Source of the DNA: DATEDA01 sp963789885
Lineage (GTDB): Bacteria > Pseudomonadota > Gammaproteobacteria > Burkholderiales > SG8-39
DNA: 64,000 bases
Assembly (NCBI GenBank): GCA_963789885.1
Contig: CAWBNB010000064.1
Location: forward strand, 1 to 64,000
Reading direction: 5' to 3'
Shown: in pieces, positions 18,748 to 28,389 of the stretch
Layout: each line of letters starts with the position of its first letter
Numbering within the stretch: the stretch's first letter is position 1
The notes under the pieces: generated by a model
What the model was told of the DNA's origin: nothing
Databases searched by the model: none
What the model saw: only the letters and a program-made list of their open reading frames with translations
Position numbers and translations under genes: made by a program

Positions 18748-19075
18748 GTGAGCGGCGAGTACTCGGAAGATCAGCCGAAGCGCGCCGAGAGTCGACGCGC
18801 TGGTGGGCCCCGCCGTCCTCGAGTTCGGCAACAACTGGTGCGGACACTGTCGCCGCGCCCAGCCGCTCGTCGCCGAGGCGATGGCCGGCCACCCCGGCGT
18901 GCGACACATCAAGGTCGCCGACGCCAGCGGCCGCAGGCTCGGGCGCTCCTTCCTGGTGAAGCTCTGGCCGACGCTGATCTTCCTCAAGGACGGCGAGGAG
19001 GTCGCCCGGCTCGTGCGTCCCGCGGATTCGAGCGCGGTCGGCGCGGCCCTCGCGCAGATCGACCCGCCGCGCTGA
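18748..19075 (+). CDS. Thioredoxin-like protein (one frameshift)
   Basis: A small thioredoxin-fold protein of about 108 aa with active site WCGHC and the cis-Pro region VKLWPTLIFLKDG. Translation from a GTG at 18748 gives MSGEYSEDQPKRAE, then breaks at about 18790. Dropping one A joins it to VDALVGPAVLEFGNNWCGHC and onward. If the break is real, an internal GTG at 18803 would give a 90-aa protein lacking the first strand. The absence of a signal peptide suggests a cytosolic disulfide reductase. Confidence 0.78.
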
Positions 19076-19084
19076 CCGGCGGGT

Positions 19085-22000
19085 CTACTCCGGCGGGGGC
19101 TGGCTCCGCCCGAGGAACGGATCGACCAGGTCCACGGGCGTCCTCACCACCGCGCCCAGCAGGTTCACCAGGCTCTGGCCGATCGCCGCCGGCCCGAGCG
19201 GCACGACGGTCGGGTTGCGCAGGTCGCCGCGGACGGTGACCGGAATCCCGATGACGCGGGCGCCGAAGATCTGGCCGACGATCGGGATGTGTTGCACCAC
19301 GTTGTAGATCCGGCTGAACGGCGCGACGATGCCGCGCAGGTTGACCCGCTCGGCGGGGAAGTCGATTTCGCCGGCCATCGCGATCGCGAGCGCCGCCGCG
19401 TTGAGCGTGGTGGTGCTGATCTCGGCCACGCCGCCGCGGAGCGTGCCCTCGACGACGAATTCGCTGTAGTCGAGTCCGCGCGCCATCAGGTCGTCCCGGC
19501 CGGGCGCGCAGCGCGCTCGAGACCACCTCGAGCGCGAGGATGCGCGCGATCGCCGGTGCCTTGAGGATTCGGCCGTCCCGCGCCGTGAACCGGAACGTGC
19601 CGCGCGCCACGCGCGCGAGCTCGGCCGCGGGCCCGTTCGCCGTGATCGTCGCGTCGCCGTCCACCGTCCCGGTCAGCGCAATCTCCTCCCCAAACAGGCA
19701 CTCCGCGGTCCCGGCGAGCGGCTGCGCCCGGATCTGGAGCCGGCCGGTCACGTTCACGTTCCCTGGCACTATCACCGCGGTGAGCGGCAGCGCGATGCCG
19801 CAGAGCCGGGCCTCCTTGACGTCCGCGACGATGCGCTCGGGCGCGAGCGTCACCACGGCCGGAAACCGGGCGGAACACGTGGGTGCCGTAGGCGATCGAC
19901 TTCGCGTCGACCGTGACGCGGCCGTCGACCGGAAGGTTCCAGCGCCCGGCCGGCTTCGCCTCGCCGCGCGGGAACGCGCGCGGCGAGGCGCTCCGCGTCG
20001 ATCGAGTCGGCGGTAGCACGCGGAGATCGAGGCCGAACGTCTTCGGCTGGCTGGTGACGAGCGCCGCGACGTCGAGGCGTTCACCGGCGACCATGAACAC
20101 GCCGTCGCGGATCTGCACCGCGTCGCCGGCGACGTCGATCCGCACGCGCTCGATGGCGACCGGAATGTCCCAGCTCTGCAGGATGTCGATCCGCTCGCCC
20201 TCGAGCGAGCCCTCTGCGCTCGATCGGCGTGGCTCGGCGAGATCGATCGTCGCGCGGAAATTGCCCCGCAGCGCGCCCGGCGCGCGTCGGGCAGATCCGC
20301 GAACACCCGCTCGAGCGTGCGGTTGTCGAGCGTGCCGTTGAACACCGACCTCGGCGGTCGAGGCGACCCATTTCAGCGACAGCACGGTGTCGGTGTCGGA
20401 GTCCTTCACCGCCAGACGCCGGACGTCGAGATGGCCCGCCTCCGAGGCAAGATCGAACTCGGCGCGCACGCCGGCGGCGAGGCCGACCGCGGCCTGCACG
20501 CTGAGCGGCGCGCCGGAGCCGCCCGCCCGCTGGACTCTTCCCGACGTCAACGTCACCGGCGGCCGCGGCATCGCCGTGCCCGGCAGCTGCCAGCGCTTGC
20601 GCGCCCACTCGAGGGCCTGCCCGCCCACACTCCCGTCCGCGAGCGCGAGATCGAGGCGCGGATCGGGCGACGTGTATTCCCCGATGGTCCCGGTCGCGAC
20701 GATCCGCGCGTCAAGCATGGCGACCTCGAGCCGGTCGAGCGCGACCGATCGCGGCGTGACCCGAAATTCGCCGCTCGCGAGTGTCGCCGGAGCAGGGAGC
20801 GCGGGGCCAGCGAGCCGCACCTGCTGCGGCCGGATGACCGCCTCGTAGTCGAGCGTCGGCGGGCGCGCTCAACGGACCCGACAGCCGCACCAGCCGCACG
20901 GCCGACGTACCGGTCGCGCTCGGCATCGCTTCGGCCGGCCGCCGCAGCCCTTCCAACGACGCGAGCCACGGATAGAACTCGTCGAGCAGGATCACCGCGT
21001 CCGCGCTCGCGCTGCGCACGACCGGCTCGGCGCCGAGCGCGAGCTCGAGCGCGCCGCCCTGGATGCTCGAGCGGCCGAGCGTGCCGGCGAGTCCGCGCAC
21101 GGCGACGCGATCGTCCGCGTAGCGGACCGCGCCGCGGGTCACCTCGATCGGCATCGGCACGCCGCGGTAGCGTCCGCTCGCCCGCAGCTGCGCGAGATCG
21201 ACCGTCACGCGCGGACGGTGAGGGTGCGCCTCGTAGACGACCGTGCCGGCCGCGCGGCCGCGGAGCGATTCGACGTCGGCGAGGGCCGCAGGCTGTCTCC
21301 TCCCGAGGACGTGCCGCGCGATCGCGAGCGTCTCGGCGAGGTCCGCGTCGACGGCCGCGTCGAGCTCGCGCAGCGCCACCGCCGGCGCGAGCTCGACCGC
21401 GAGCGTGCCGCCCTTGAACGTCGAGGCGCCGATCGTGCCGGCGAGCGCGCTCCCGCGCAGCGTGCCGTCGGCGAGGGCGAGATCCCCCCTGCCGTCCGCG
21501 ATGGAGATCCCGATCTGCGGAAACGCGAGCGCGACCGCGGTGACCTGCGCCCCCGCGCGGACCGATCCGAGCGTCGCGAGCGAGCCGAAGTCGGACCCGG
21601 CGGCACTCGCCTTCAGGTTCTGCGCCGCGCCCGCGGTGACGAACGCGGCCGCCGTCTTCACCGCGTCGAGATCGCCGGCGAGCGCGAGCGCCGCCGCGCG
21701 GAGCCGCCCGAGATCGAGCGCCGGCACCTGCAGCTCGACCGACGGCCCGCTGCCGTCGGGCTTGGCGCGGAGCGTCCCCGTCGCCGCCGGAACGTGATCG
21801 CCGACCTGGAGCTGGGTGAGCGACACGGCGAGCGCCCCGCCGTCCCGGCGGGCGTCGACCGCGGCGCGTATGGCGCCGAGCTCCAGCGTGCGCGCGCCGC
21901 GCGCGAGCGTCGCTCCGGGTCCGGTCGCGGTGAGCGCGGCACGCACGCTCTCGCGGCCGTCGGTCGTGGCGTCTAGGTTCGCGTCGACCGTGCCGGCGGG

Positions 22001-22723
22001 CACGCGGAGCTCGCCTTGCACGCCGGCGACATCCAGCAATGCCGGCAGGCGCAGGCCGGACAGCTGCAGCTTGGCCGTCGCCGCGAGCGACCCCGGCGTG
22101 ATCGTCAGGCCGGCCTTGGCGACCTGCCACAGGTCCGCGCCGGCGCTCGCGCTGCCGGTGATCGCGTCCGCCGCGACCTCCGCGTCGGCCGCGAGCCCGG
22201 AGAGGGAGAGGACCCGCTGCCCCGCGTACAGGACATCGAGCTTGCCGTCGGTGATCCCGAGCGACATGCCCCGCGCTTGACGCACCAGCGCATCGACAAC
22301 CGGGCCGAGCGCCGCGCGGTACGCGGCGAGCGGATCGCCGCCACCGCCGCCCGGCTGGATCCGCACCTCGAGCTCGGGCTGCTTGACGTTGACCGCTACC
22401 GGCCGGACGTTCCCCGCAAGGAGCGGCAGCAGCGCGATGCGGATCTCCAGCCTGCCGATCCGGCCGTCCACGGCGTCGGGGATGCGGACGGTGGCGTTGT
22501 GGACCTCGGCGTGCGGCTGCGGGAAAAAGCGGATCCTGAGCGACTCATAGCTCACCTCGCCGCCCGCGGCTTCCGAGATCTGCCGCTCGACTGCCTGCTT
22601 CACGCGGTCCGTGTCGACGAAGAACGGAGCGGCGGCGATTGCGGCGACGAGGAGCGTGGCGACCGCCGCAACCCCGATGAGCAATCGGCGCAGCCAGCCC
22701 CCCCGAGGCACGGACGTAGGCAT
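19085..22723 (-). CDS. AsmA family protein (about five frameshifts)
   Basis: A very large envelope protein (about 1,210 aa reconstructed) of the AsmA/TamB-like repeat family, linked to lipid transport or outer-membrane assembly. The N-terminus has one membrane anchor (LLIGVAAVATLLVAAIAAA, residues about 14-32). It is followed by the typical VDTDRVKQAVERQI and VHNATVRIP pattern. The C-terminal AsmA domain ends GLDYSEFVVEGTLRGG and GIPVTVRGDLRNPTVVPLG. Frame changes fall near 20868, 20345, 20285, 19873 and 19497, each with continuous AsmA-like sequence on both sides. Either several base errors or a decayed gene. Confidence 0.75.
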
Positions 22724-22751
22724 CAGCGATGAGGCGCGGGGGGCACCGCCC

Positions 22752-23720
22752 TCAATCGCTCTTTATGTTCGCCGCCTTCGCGACCGCGGTCCAGCGCTCG
22801 ATGTCGCGGGCGAGGACGCGCGCGAGCTCCTCCGGGCTCGATCCCGCCGGGTCGACGCCGAGGCCGACGAGCCGCTCGTGGACGTCGGGCAGCCGCACGG
22901 CGCGCACGACCTCCTCGTTCAGCCGCTTCACGATCGGCGCCGGCGTCGCGGCCGGGACGAAGATCCCCATCCAGAGCCCGACCTCGACGTCGGGGACGCC
23001 GGCTTCGGCCATCGTCGGCACGTCCGGATAGGCCGGATGGCGCTGCGCGGCGGTGACCGCGAGCGCGCGCAGGGTCCCGCCCTTGAGCGCGCCGGTGATC
23101 GGCGGCGGATCGGCGATCGTCATCGTCACCTGCCCCGCGATCACCGCGTTCGCCGAGTCGCCGCTGCCCTTGTACGGGATGTGCGCGAACTCGGTGCCGG
23201 TCTTCTGCTTGAAGAGCTCGGTCGCCATCTGGAACGCCGCGGCGCTCGAAGCGTAGTTCACGCTGTTCGGGCGCGCCTTCGCGTACTCCACGAGCTCCTT
23301 CACCGACCGCACCGGGAGCGCCGCACCCACGCAGAGGAAGAGCGGGAAGGAGCCGATCATCGACACCGGCGCGAAGTCGCGCGTCGACGAGTACGGGAGC
23401 TTCGAGTAGGTCGCCGGGTTCATCGCCATCGGGCCGGTCGGTCCCATCAGCAGGGTGTAGCCGTCCGGCGGCGACTTGGCGACGAGCTCGACCGCGATGA
23501 TCGACTGCGCGCCCGGCCGGTTCTCGACGATCACCGGCTGCCCGAGGCCCTCGGCCAGCTTCGGCGCGAGGAGGCGCGCGATGAGGTCGTTGCCGCCGCC
23601 GGTCGTGTAGCCGACGATGATCCGGATCGGCTTCGTCGGGTAGTCCTGCGCCGGCGCGCCGGCTGCGAAGGCCGCGGCCGCGGCGAGCGCGGCGAGCCGG
23701 AGGAGCATCCGTGCGGTCAT
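22752..23720 (-). CDS. Bug-type TTT substrate-binding receptor
   Basis: A 322-aa periplasmic receptor of the Bug (tripartite tricarboxylate transporter, TctC) family. It has a 24-residue signal peptide and the family motifs YPTKPIRIIVGYTTGGGND, VENRPGA, PPDGYTLL and IPYKGSG. No TctA or TctB membrane partners are present. Such orphan Bug genes are abundant in Burkholderiales. It lies 105 bases downstream of the ring-hydroxylating oxygenase subunits on the same strand, so an aromatic carboxylate is a reasonable ligand guess. Confidence 0.92.
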   Translation of the reverse strand: MTARMLLRLAALAAAAAFAAGAPAQDYPTKPIRIIVGYTTGGGNDLIARLLAPKLAEGLGQPVIVENRPGAQSIIAVELVAKSPPDGYTLLMGPTGPMAMNPATYSKLPYSSTRDFAPVSMIGSFPLFLCVGAALPVRSVKELVEYAKARPNSVNYASSAAAFQMATELFKQKTGTEFAHIPYKGSGDSANAVIAGQVTMTIADPPPITGALKGGTLRALAVTAAQRHPAYPDVPTMAEAGVPDVEVGLWMGIFVPAATPAPIVKRLNEEVVRAVRLPDVHERLVGLGVDPAGSSPEELARVLARDIERWTAVAKAANIKSD

Positions 23721-23825
23721 GGCGGGATCCCTGGCGTGGTCGGAAGTGCGAATGATAGCGACGGCGGGGACGGCGCGGTCGGCTAGTCCGCGGCTACGCG
23801 CGCCCGCGATCGTAACCCGGCGCGG

Positions 23826-24316
23826 TCAGATCGGGTAAATGATCGAGTTCGGGATCAGCTCGCTGTCGAACACCGCGAGCTTTTCGCGGAATCTTCGAGG
23901 GCGCCGTCTTCGCGCACGATGCGGTCGAAGTAGCGTCCGCAGTTGAACACCTCGGACGGCTCGTTCTTGCGGGTGCGGATCACGAGGTAGTTCGCCTCGG
24001 CGGCGACCACGCCCTCTTCCACTGCGGCGATCGCGAGCCCGCTCACGAGGTGGCGCTGGTAGTACGGCTGGTGGAAGAGCGTCTGCGTGATGCCGTAGAC
24101 GCGGTCCTTCAGCATCCCCCGGCTCTCGAAGGAAAGCGTGCAGAGCGGCAGGCCGCGGTCGAAGTTCTCGCGCGGCTGGAGCTTGTAGACGCACTCCTCG
24201 GTGAAGAACTCCGGCCACTCGTCGTAGCGCCGCTGGTCGAGGCAGGCGATGTAGCGGGCGTAGAGGTCCTCGACCTCGAGCCGGAGCGCAACGTCGAAGC
24301 GCGGGTCTCGTTCCAC
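23826..24316 (-). CDS. Ring-hydroxylating oxygenase beta subunit (one frameshift)
   Basis: The small structural subunit (about 163 aa) of a Rieske ring-hydroxylating oxygenase, NTF2-fold, similar to NagH of salicylate 5-hydroxylase. It starts with a GTG at 24316, three bases after the alpha-subunit stop. VEDLYARYIACLDQRRYDEW and FFTEECVYKL are typical. Near 23892 one base is missing. The restored end reads FREKLAVFDSELIPNSIIY and stops at 23826. Without correction the protein would end about 20 residues early with unrelated residues. Confidence 0.83.
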
Positions 24317-24319
24317 CGT

Positions 24320-25577
24320 CTAGAACCCCATCACTTCGCGGTAGTACCGGTACATCCCGCGGATCAGCGTCTCGGTCACCATGTGGTCCGACGACCCGAT
24401 GTCGCGCCCGCCGAGCTCGCTGATTGTCGTGTAGTCGTCGCGGGCGGCGAACCCGTGCTGCTGCATCTCGATCACCTCGCCGTCGTCGGCCGAGACGTAG
24501 CCCGCTGGCCCGAACAGGTTCGCCTGCCGCAGGCGTCGCCGCGTCATCTCGGGCGTGTCGTCCGCGAAGCCGAAGTGCGTCCAGTAGAAGTCGAAGACGC
24601 CGGGTCCGCGCGGGACGATGTGCCGCGTCGAGACCGAGTTCACCTGCTGCTGGACGATCACGCTCGGGAAGAGCGTCAGCATCGTCACCGTCGGACCGTT
24701 CCACCAGTACTCGGGCACGACGTCCAGCACCCGCAGGTCGTTCAGCTTCATGTTCTCCTTGAAGCTCGACACGCCCTGCGTGACCTCGCCTTTGCCGCCT
24801 TCGTTCTTGCGCGAGATCATCACGGCGTGCCGGGTCTTCGCGTCCATCACGAGCTGCGACTTCTGGTCGGCGCGCCACAGCCCGAACACGACGAACCAGG
24901 TGTGCAGCAGCCCGGGGTGGTACGGGATCCTTGATGTTCTCCTGCATCAGCTTCCAGTTGCCCGGAATGCGCTGGCGCGAGTAACCGAGGACGTGGAGCT
25001 TCCGGCCGTTGAACACGCGCCCGAGCCACGGCATGATCTCGGGCCCGAAGTACTCGGCGAGCGGCGGCAGGCCGTGGTCGAACGAGGCGAAGACGACGCC
25101 GTTGAACGTCTCGACCTTGAGCTTGACGAGGCTCCGCTCCTCGAGCTTGAAGTCGGGCGGCATCCCGCCTTCCACCTTGCCGTCGCGCCGTACGCCGCGC
25201 CGGAACGGGACGCCCTGGAGGTTGCCGGCGAGGTCGTAGCTCCACTGGTGGTACGGGCAGATGAAGTCCTTCACCCGGCCGTGGTCCTGCTGGCAGAACT
25301 CGGCGCCGCGGTGGGCGCAGCGGTTCTCGACGACGTTGATCGCGCCGTCCGCGCCGCGGACCATGATGACGCTGCGCTCGCCGACCCGCGAGCGCTTGAA
25401 GTCGCCCGCTTCGGGGATCTCCGCCTCCAGGCCAACGTAGCACCAGTGGCCGCGGTAGAAGAAGCGCTCGAGCTCCTCCCGGTAGAGCGCGGGGTCGGTA
25501 TAGACGGGATACGGCACCCGGCTCGGGCCGATCTCGGGCCAGTCGAAAGCCGGGGCGACGGTGTCGGGCGCGTTCAC
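24320..25577 (-). CDS. Rieske oxygenase alpha subunit, salicylate 5-hydroxylase (NagG)-like
   Basis: The catalytic alpha subunit (about 419 aa) of a ring-hydroxylating oxygenase. The Rieske 2Fe-2S site is C87-x-H89 (CAHRG) and C107-x2-H110 (CPYHQW). The mononuclear iron site is in DPYHPGLLHTW. One extra base in the G-run at 24924-24926 splits the gene just before this motif; both halves match NagG-type enzymes along their length. NagG/NagH convert salicylate to gentisate; an anthranilate-type substrate is an alternative. Ferredoxin and reductase partners are not in the window. A LysR gene is divergent. Confidence 0.86.
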
Positions 25578-25682
25578 GGTTGGGACCTCCTCCTGGCGGG
25601 CGAAAACGCTCGCCCTGGCGCGATTACAGGGCGCCGACCACTATTTGTAAAGCCATAGGGCAGAATACTCGTCATTCCGACG

Positions 25683-26597
25683 ATGAATAATCTGCCGGTC
25701 GACCTCAACCTGCTCGTCCTCTTCGACGCCGTCCTGCGGCATCGCAGCGTCTCGCGCGCCGCGGCGGCGGTCGGGCTGTCGCAGCCCGCGGTCAGCAATG
25801 GCCTCCGCCGGCTGCGCGAGCACTTCCACGACCGGCTCTTCGTGCGCACCGCGGAGGGCATGATGCCGACCCCCGCGGCCGAGGCGCTCGGCGGGACGGT
25901 CTCGGCCGCGCTCGCGCAGATCGGCGCCGGGCTCGCCCGGCGCGGCGCCTTCGACCCGCGCGCCGAGCAGCGGACCTTCACGCTGATCATGACCGACATC
26001 GGCGAGATCGTCTTCCTGCCGCGGCTGCTCGAGACCGCGAAGCGCGAGGCGCCCGGGATCGCGTTCCGCACCGTCCACCTGCCCGCCGCGGCGACCCGGC
26101 GGGCGGTGGAGACCGGCGAAGCCGATCTCGCGGTCGGGTTCGTGCCCGACCTGAAGGCCGGCGTGTTCCAGCAGCGGCTCTTCGCCACCGAGTACGTGTG
26201 CATGGCCCGCAGCGACCACCCCACGATCGGCGACCGCGTCACGCGCGCGCAGTTCATGGCGGCGACGCACGCCGTCGCCGACGCGGAGGGTACCGGCCAC
26301 TACGTCGTGGCGCAGGCGCTCGCGCGGCTGCGGCCCGCCCCGCGCATCGGCCTGCGGGTGCCGCAGTTTCTCGCACTGCCGCTGATCGTCGGCGCGAGCG
26401 ACATGGTCGCGACCGTGCCGCTGCCGCTCGCGCACGAGCTGCGCCGGGCGGCCAACGTGAAGCTGCTCGCGCATCCGCTCAAGCTGCCGCGCATCGAGAT
26501 CCGGCAGTTCTGGCACGAGCGCTATCACGACGACCCCGCGAACCGGTGGTTGCGGGCAACGCTGGTGCGGCTCTTCAAGGACGCGCGGTGGGCCTAG
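25683..26597 (+). CDS. LysR-family regulator, NahR/NagR-like
   Basis: A 304-aa LysR regulator. The start, NNLPVDLNLLVLFDAVLRHRS, and the helix-turn-helix SRAAAAVGLSQPAVSNGLRR are of the NahR/NodD-like subgroup, whose members respond to salicylate and other aromatics. It is divergent from the Rieske oxygenase genes with 105 bases between, which places its operator in that gap. Its stop lies 71 bases before the RidA gene, so it may also be co-transcribed with that pair. Confidence 0.92.
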   Translation: MNNLPVDLNLLVLFDAVLRHRSVSRAAAAVGLSQPAVSNGLRRLREHFHDRLFVRTAEGMMPTPAAEALGGTVSAALAQIGAGLARRGAFDPRAEQRTFTLIMTDIGEIVFLPRLLETAKREAPGIAFRTVHLPAAATRRAVETGEADLAVGFVPDLKAGVFQQRLFATEYVCMARSDHPTIGDRVTRAQFMAATHAVADAEGTGHYVVAQALARLRPAPRIGLRVPQFLALPLIVGASDMVATVPLPLAHELRRAANVKLLAHPLKLPRIEIRQFWHERYHDDPANRWLRATLVRLFKDARWA

Positions 26598-26668
26598 ACC
26601 TGCAAGGGCCGACGCCCCGCGGCATAATCGCGCGGCCCATCCTCCAGAAGCAGAACAACGCCCACGCC

Positions 26669-27061
26669 ATGAAGATCCTGCAACCGCCCGGCTGGCCGCA
26701 ACCGCGCGGCTACTCGAACGGCGTCGCCGCGCGGGGGCAGCAGGTATTCGTCGCGGGCCAGGTCGGCTGGGACGAGCAATGCCGCTTCCAGACCGACGAC
26801 TTCGCCGGCCAGGTGCGCCAGGCGCTGAAGAACGTGGTCGCGGTGCTCGCCGAGGCCGGCGCGAAGCCCGAGCACATCGTCCGCATGACCTGGTACGTCA
26901 CCAGCAAGGCCGAGTACCTCGCGGCGGGCAAGGCGGTCGGCGCCGCGTACCGCGAGGTCGTCGGCCGCCACTTCCCGCCGATGACCGCGGTCGAGGTGTC
27001 GGCGCTGATCGAGGACCGCGCCAAGGTCGAGATCGAGGTCACCGCCGTGATACCGGAATAA
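26669..27061 (+). CDS. RidA family protein
   Basis: A 130-aa protein of the RidA/YjgF/UK114 family, which hydrolyses reactive enamine or imine intermediates or has related deaminase roles. The pattern GYSNGVAARGQQVFVAGQVGW, split at residues about 14-34, and the C-terminal PPMTAVEVSALIEDRAKVEIE fit the family. The usual catalytic Arg region (here near R72) cannot be assigned to a subfamily with confidence. It is followed 16 bases later by an arylformamidase-like hydrolase and is probably co-transcribed with it. Confidence 0.9.
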   Translation: MKILQPPGWPQPRGYSNGVAARGQQVFVAGQVGWDEQCRFQTDDFAGQVRQALKNVVAVLAEAGAKPEHIVRMTWYVTSKAEYLAAGKAVGAAYREVVGRHFPPMTAVEVSALIEDRAKVEIEVTAVIPE

Positions 27062-27077
27062 GGGAGCGAGGAGAAGA

Positions 27078-27923
27078 ATGAAGAAAGACACCGCCTACTG
27101 GGAGTCGCAGTACAACAACCGCGCCGCGGTGCCCGACCACCCGCAGTACTTCGCGCGCTGGGCGGCGGAATCGGAGCGCGTCCGGCGGAGCGTCCGCTGC
27201 TACCTCGACGTCCCCTACGGCCCGCACGCGATGGAGAAGCTCGACCTCTTCCAGCCGCAGGGCCGCAGCCGGGCGCTGCTCATGTTCATCCACGGCGGCT
27301 ACTGGCGCGCGCTCGACAAGAAGGACCACTCGTTCGTCGCGGCCGAGCTGGTCAAGCACGGCGTCACCGTGGCGGTGCCGAACTACGCGCTGTGCCCGAG
27401 CGTGGCGATCGAGGACATCGTCCGGCAGATGCTGCAGGCGAGCGCGTGGCTGTGGCGGAACGGCGGCAACTTCGGCGCGCCGTACAACCGCGTCCACGTC
27501 GCCGGCCACTCGGCCGGCGGCCATCTCACCGCGATGATGCTCGCCGCGGTGTGGCCCGCTTTCGCGCGCGACCTGCCGAAAAAGGTAGTGAGCGGTGGCC
27601 TCGCGATCAGCGGCGTCTACGACCTGCGCGACATCGTGAACGTGCCGTCGGTCAACGACGACGTGCGCATGACCGCGGCCCAGGCCTGGAAGTGGAGCCC
27701 GATGTCGCTGCCGCCGGCGACCGACGCCCCGCTCTACCTCGCCGCCGGCGGCAAGGAATTGCCGCCGTTCGTCGACCAGAACCGGGCGTTCGGGCAGCAC
27801 TGGAAGAAGGTGCTCGCGCAGGACATCCCCTGCCCCGACGACAACCACTTCTCGATCCTGGAGAAGCTCCGCGACCCGTCGAGCGCGCTCTTCGGCGGCG
27901 CGATGAAGATGATGGGACTCTAG
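27078..27923 (+). CDS. Alpha/beta hydrolase, arylformamidase-like
   Basis: A 281-aa cytosolic hydrolase of the esterase/lipase group that includes eukaryote-type kynurenine formamidase. The oxyanion motif HGGYW, nucleophile elbow GHSAGG and C-terminal catalytic His in DDNHFSIL are all present. A GAGGAGAAG ribosome site precedes the ATG at 27078. Together with RidA it would suit clearance of N-formyl or enamine intermediates from tryptophan or anthranilate metabolism, but that is inference. A strong hairpin overlaps the stop codon. Confidence 0.88.
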   Translation: MKKDTAYWESQYNNRAAVPDHPQYFARWAAESERVRRSVRCYLDVPYGPHAMEKLDLFQPQGRSRALLMFIHGGYWRALDKKDHSFVAAELVKHGVTVAVPNYALCPSVAIEDIVRQMLQASAWLWRNGGNFGAPYNRVHVAGHSAGGHLTAMMLAAVWPAFARDLPKKVVSGGLAISGVYDLRDIVNVPSVNDDVRMTAAQAWKWSPMSLPPATDAPLYLAAGGKELPPFVDQNRAFGQHWKKVLAQDIPCPDDNHFSILEKLRDPSSALFGGAMKMMGL

Positions 27924-27946
27924 CGAGCCCTTCGGGTTCGCTAGAG
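27918..27946 (+). terminator. UUCG-capped hairpin overlapping the hydrolase stop
   Basis: A 13-bp stem, CTCTAGCGAGCCC and GGGTTCGCTAGAG, with a single G-T wobble. The inner end forms a C(UUCG)G tetraloop, among the most stable RNA loops. The hydrolase TAG stop at 27921-27923 lies inside the 5' arm. No T-run follows, so it may be a terminator or an mRNA 3'-end stabiliser. Confidence 0.65.
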
Positions 27947-27959
27947 CCCGAGGGGGCCG

Positions 27960-28304
27960 ATGCCGGTCGCGGTCAAGCTGATCCTCGGCGCGATGACCCT
28001 CTGGGGCGTGGTTTATTCGTTCGTCTCGCTCTCGGGTGGGGACTACGCGCTGGTTCCGGCGCCCGGCAGCGGACGGGCGGAGGTGTCCGGCCTCGAGTCC
28101 TTCATCATCTACGTGCACGCGCTGAACGCGCTCGCAATCTTGCTGATCTTCGCGTTCATCGCGCTCAACCTGCGCAGCCTGCCGGTCGGACAGCGCGTGG
28201 CCTGGGTATTCCTGTTCCTCTTCTTCTACCCGATCTCGATGCCGGCGTTCTGGTGGCTCCACATCTGGCGCTCGCCGCGCCCGGCGCCGCCGACGGGAGT
28301 TTGA
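27960..28304 (+). CDS. Small integral membrane protein, unknown
   Basis: A 114-aa protein with three hydrophobic segments: residues about 5-24, 47-69 and 79-103. The last contains WVFLFLFFYPISMPAFWWLH. There are no recognised catalytic motifs. It starts 13 bases beyond the strong hairpin that ends the hydrolase unit. Family not recognised. Confidence 0.65.
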   Translation: MPVAVKLILGAMTLWGVVYSFVSLSGGDYALVPAPGSGRAEVSGLESFIIYVHALNALAILLIFAFIALNLRSLPVGQRVAWVFLFLFFYPISMPAFWWLHIWRSPRPAPPTGV

Positions 28305-28389
28305 CGGTCCGCCACGCGGGTCTTCACGCCCCCGCACCGGGAGTATGATCTGCCGCCCCACGATGCGACCTAATCCCGAGGAGAAGATC

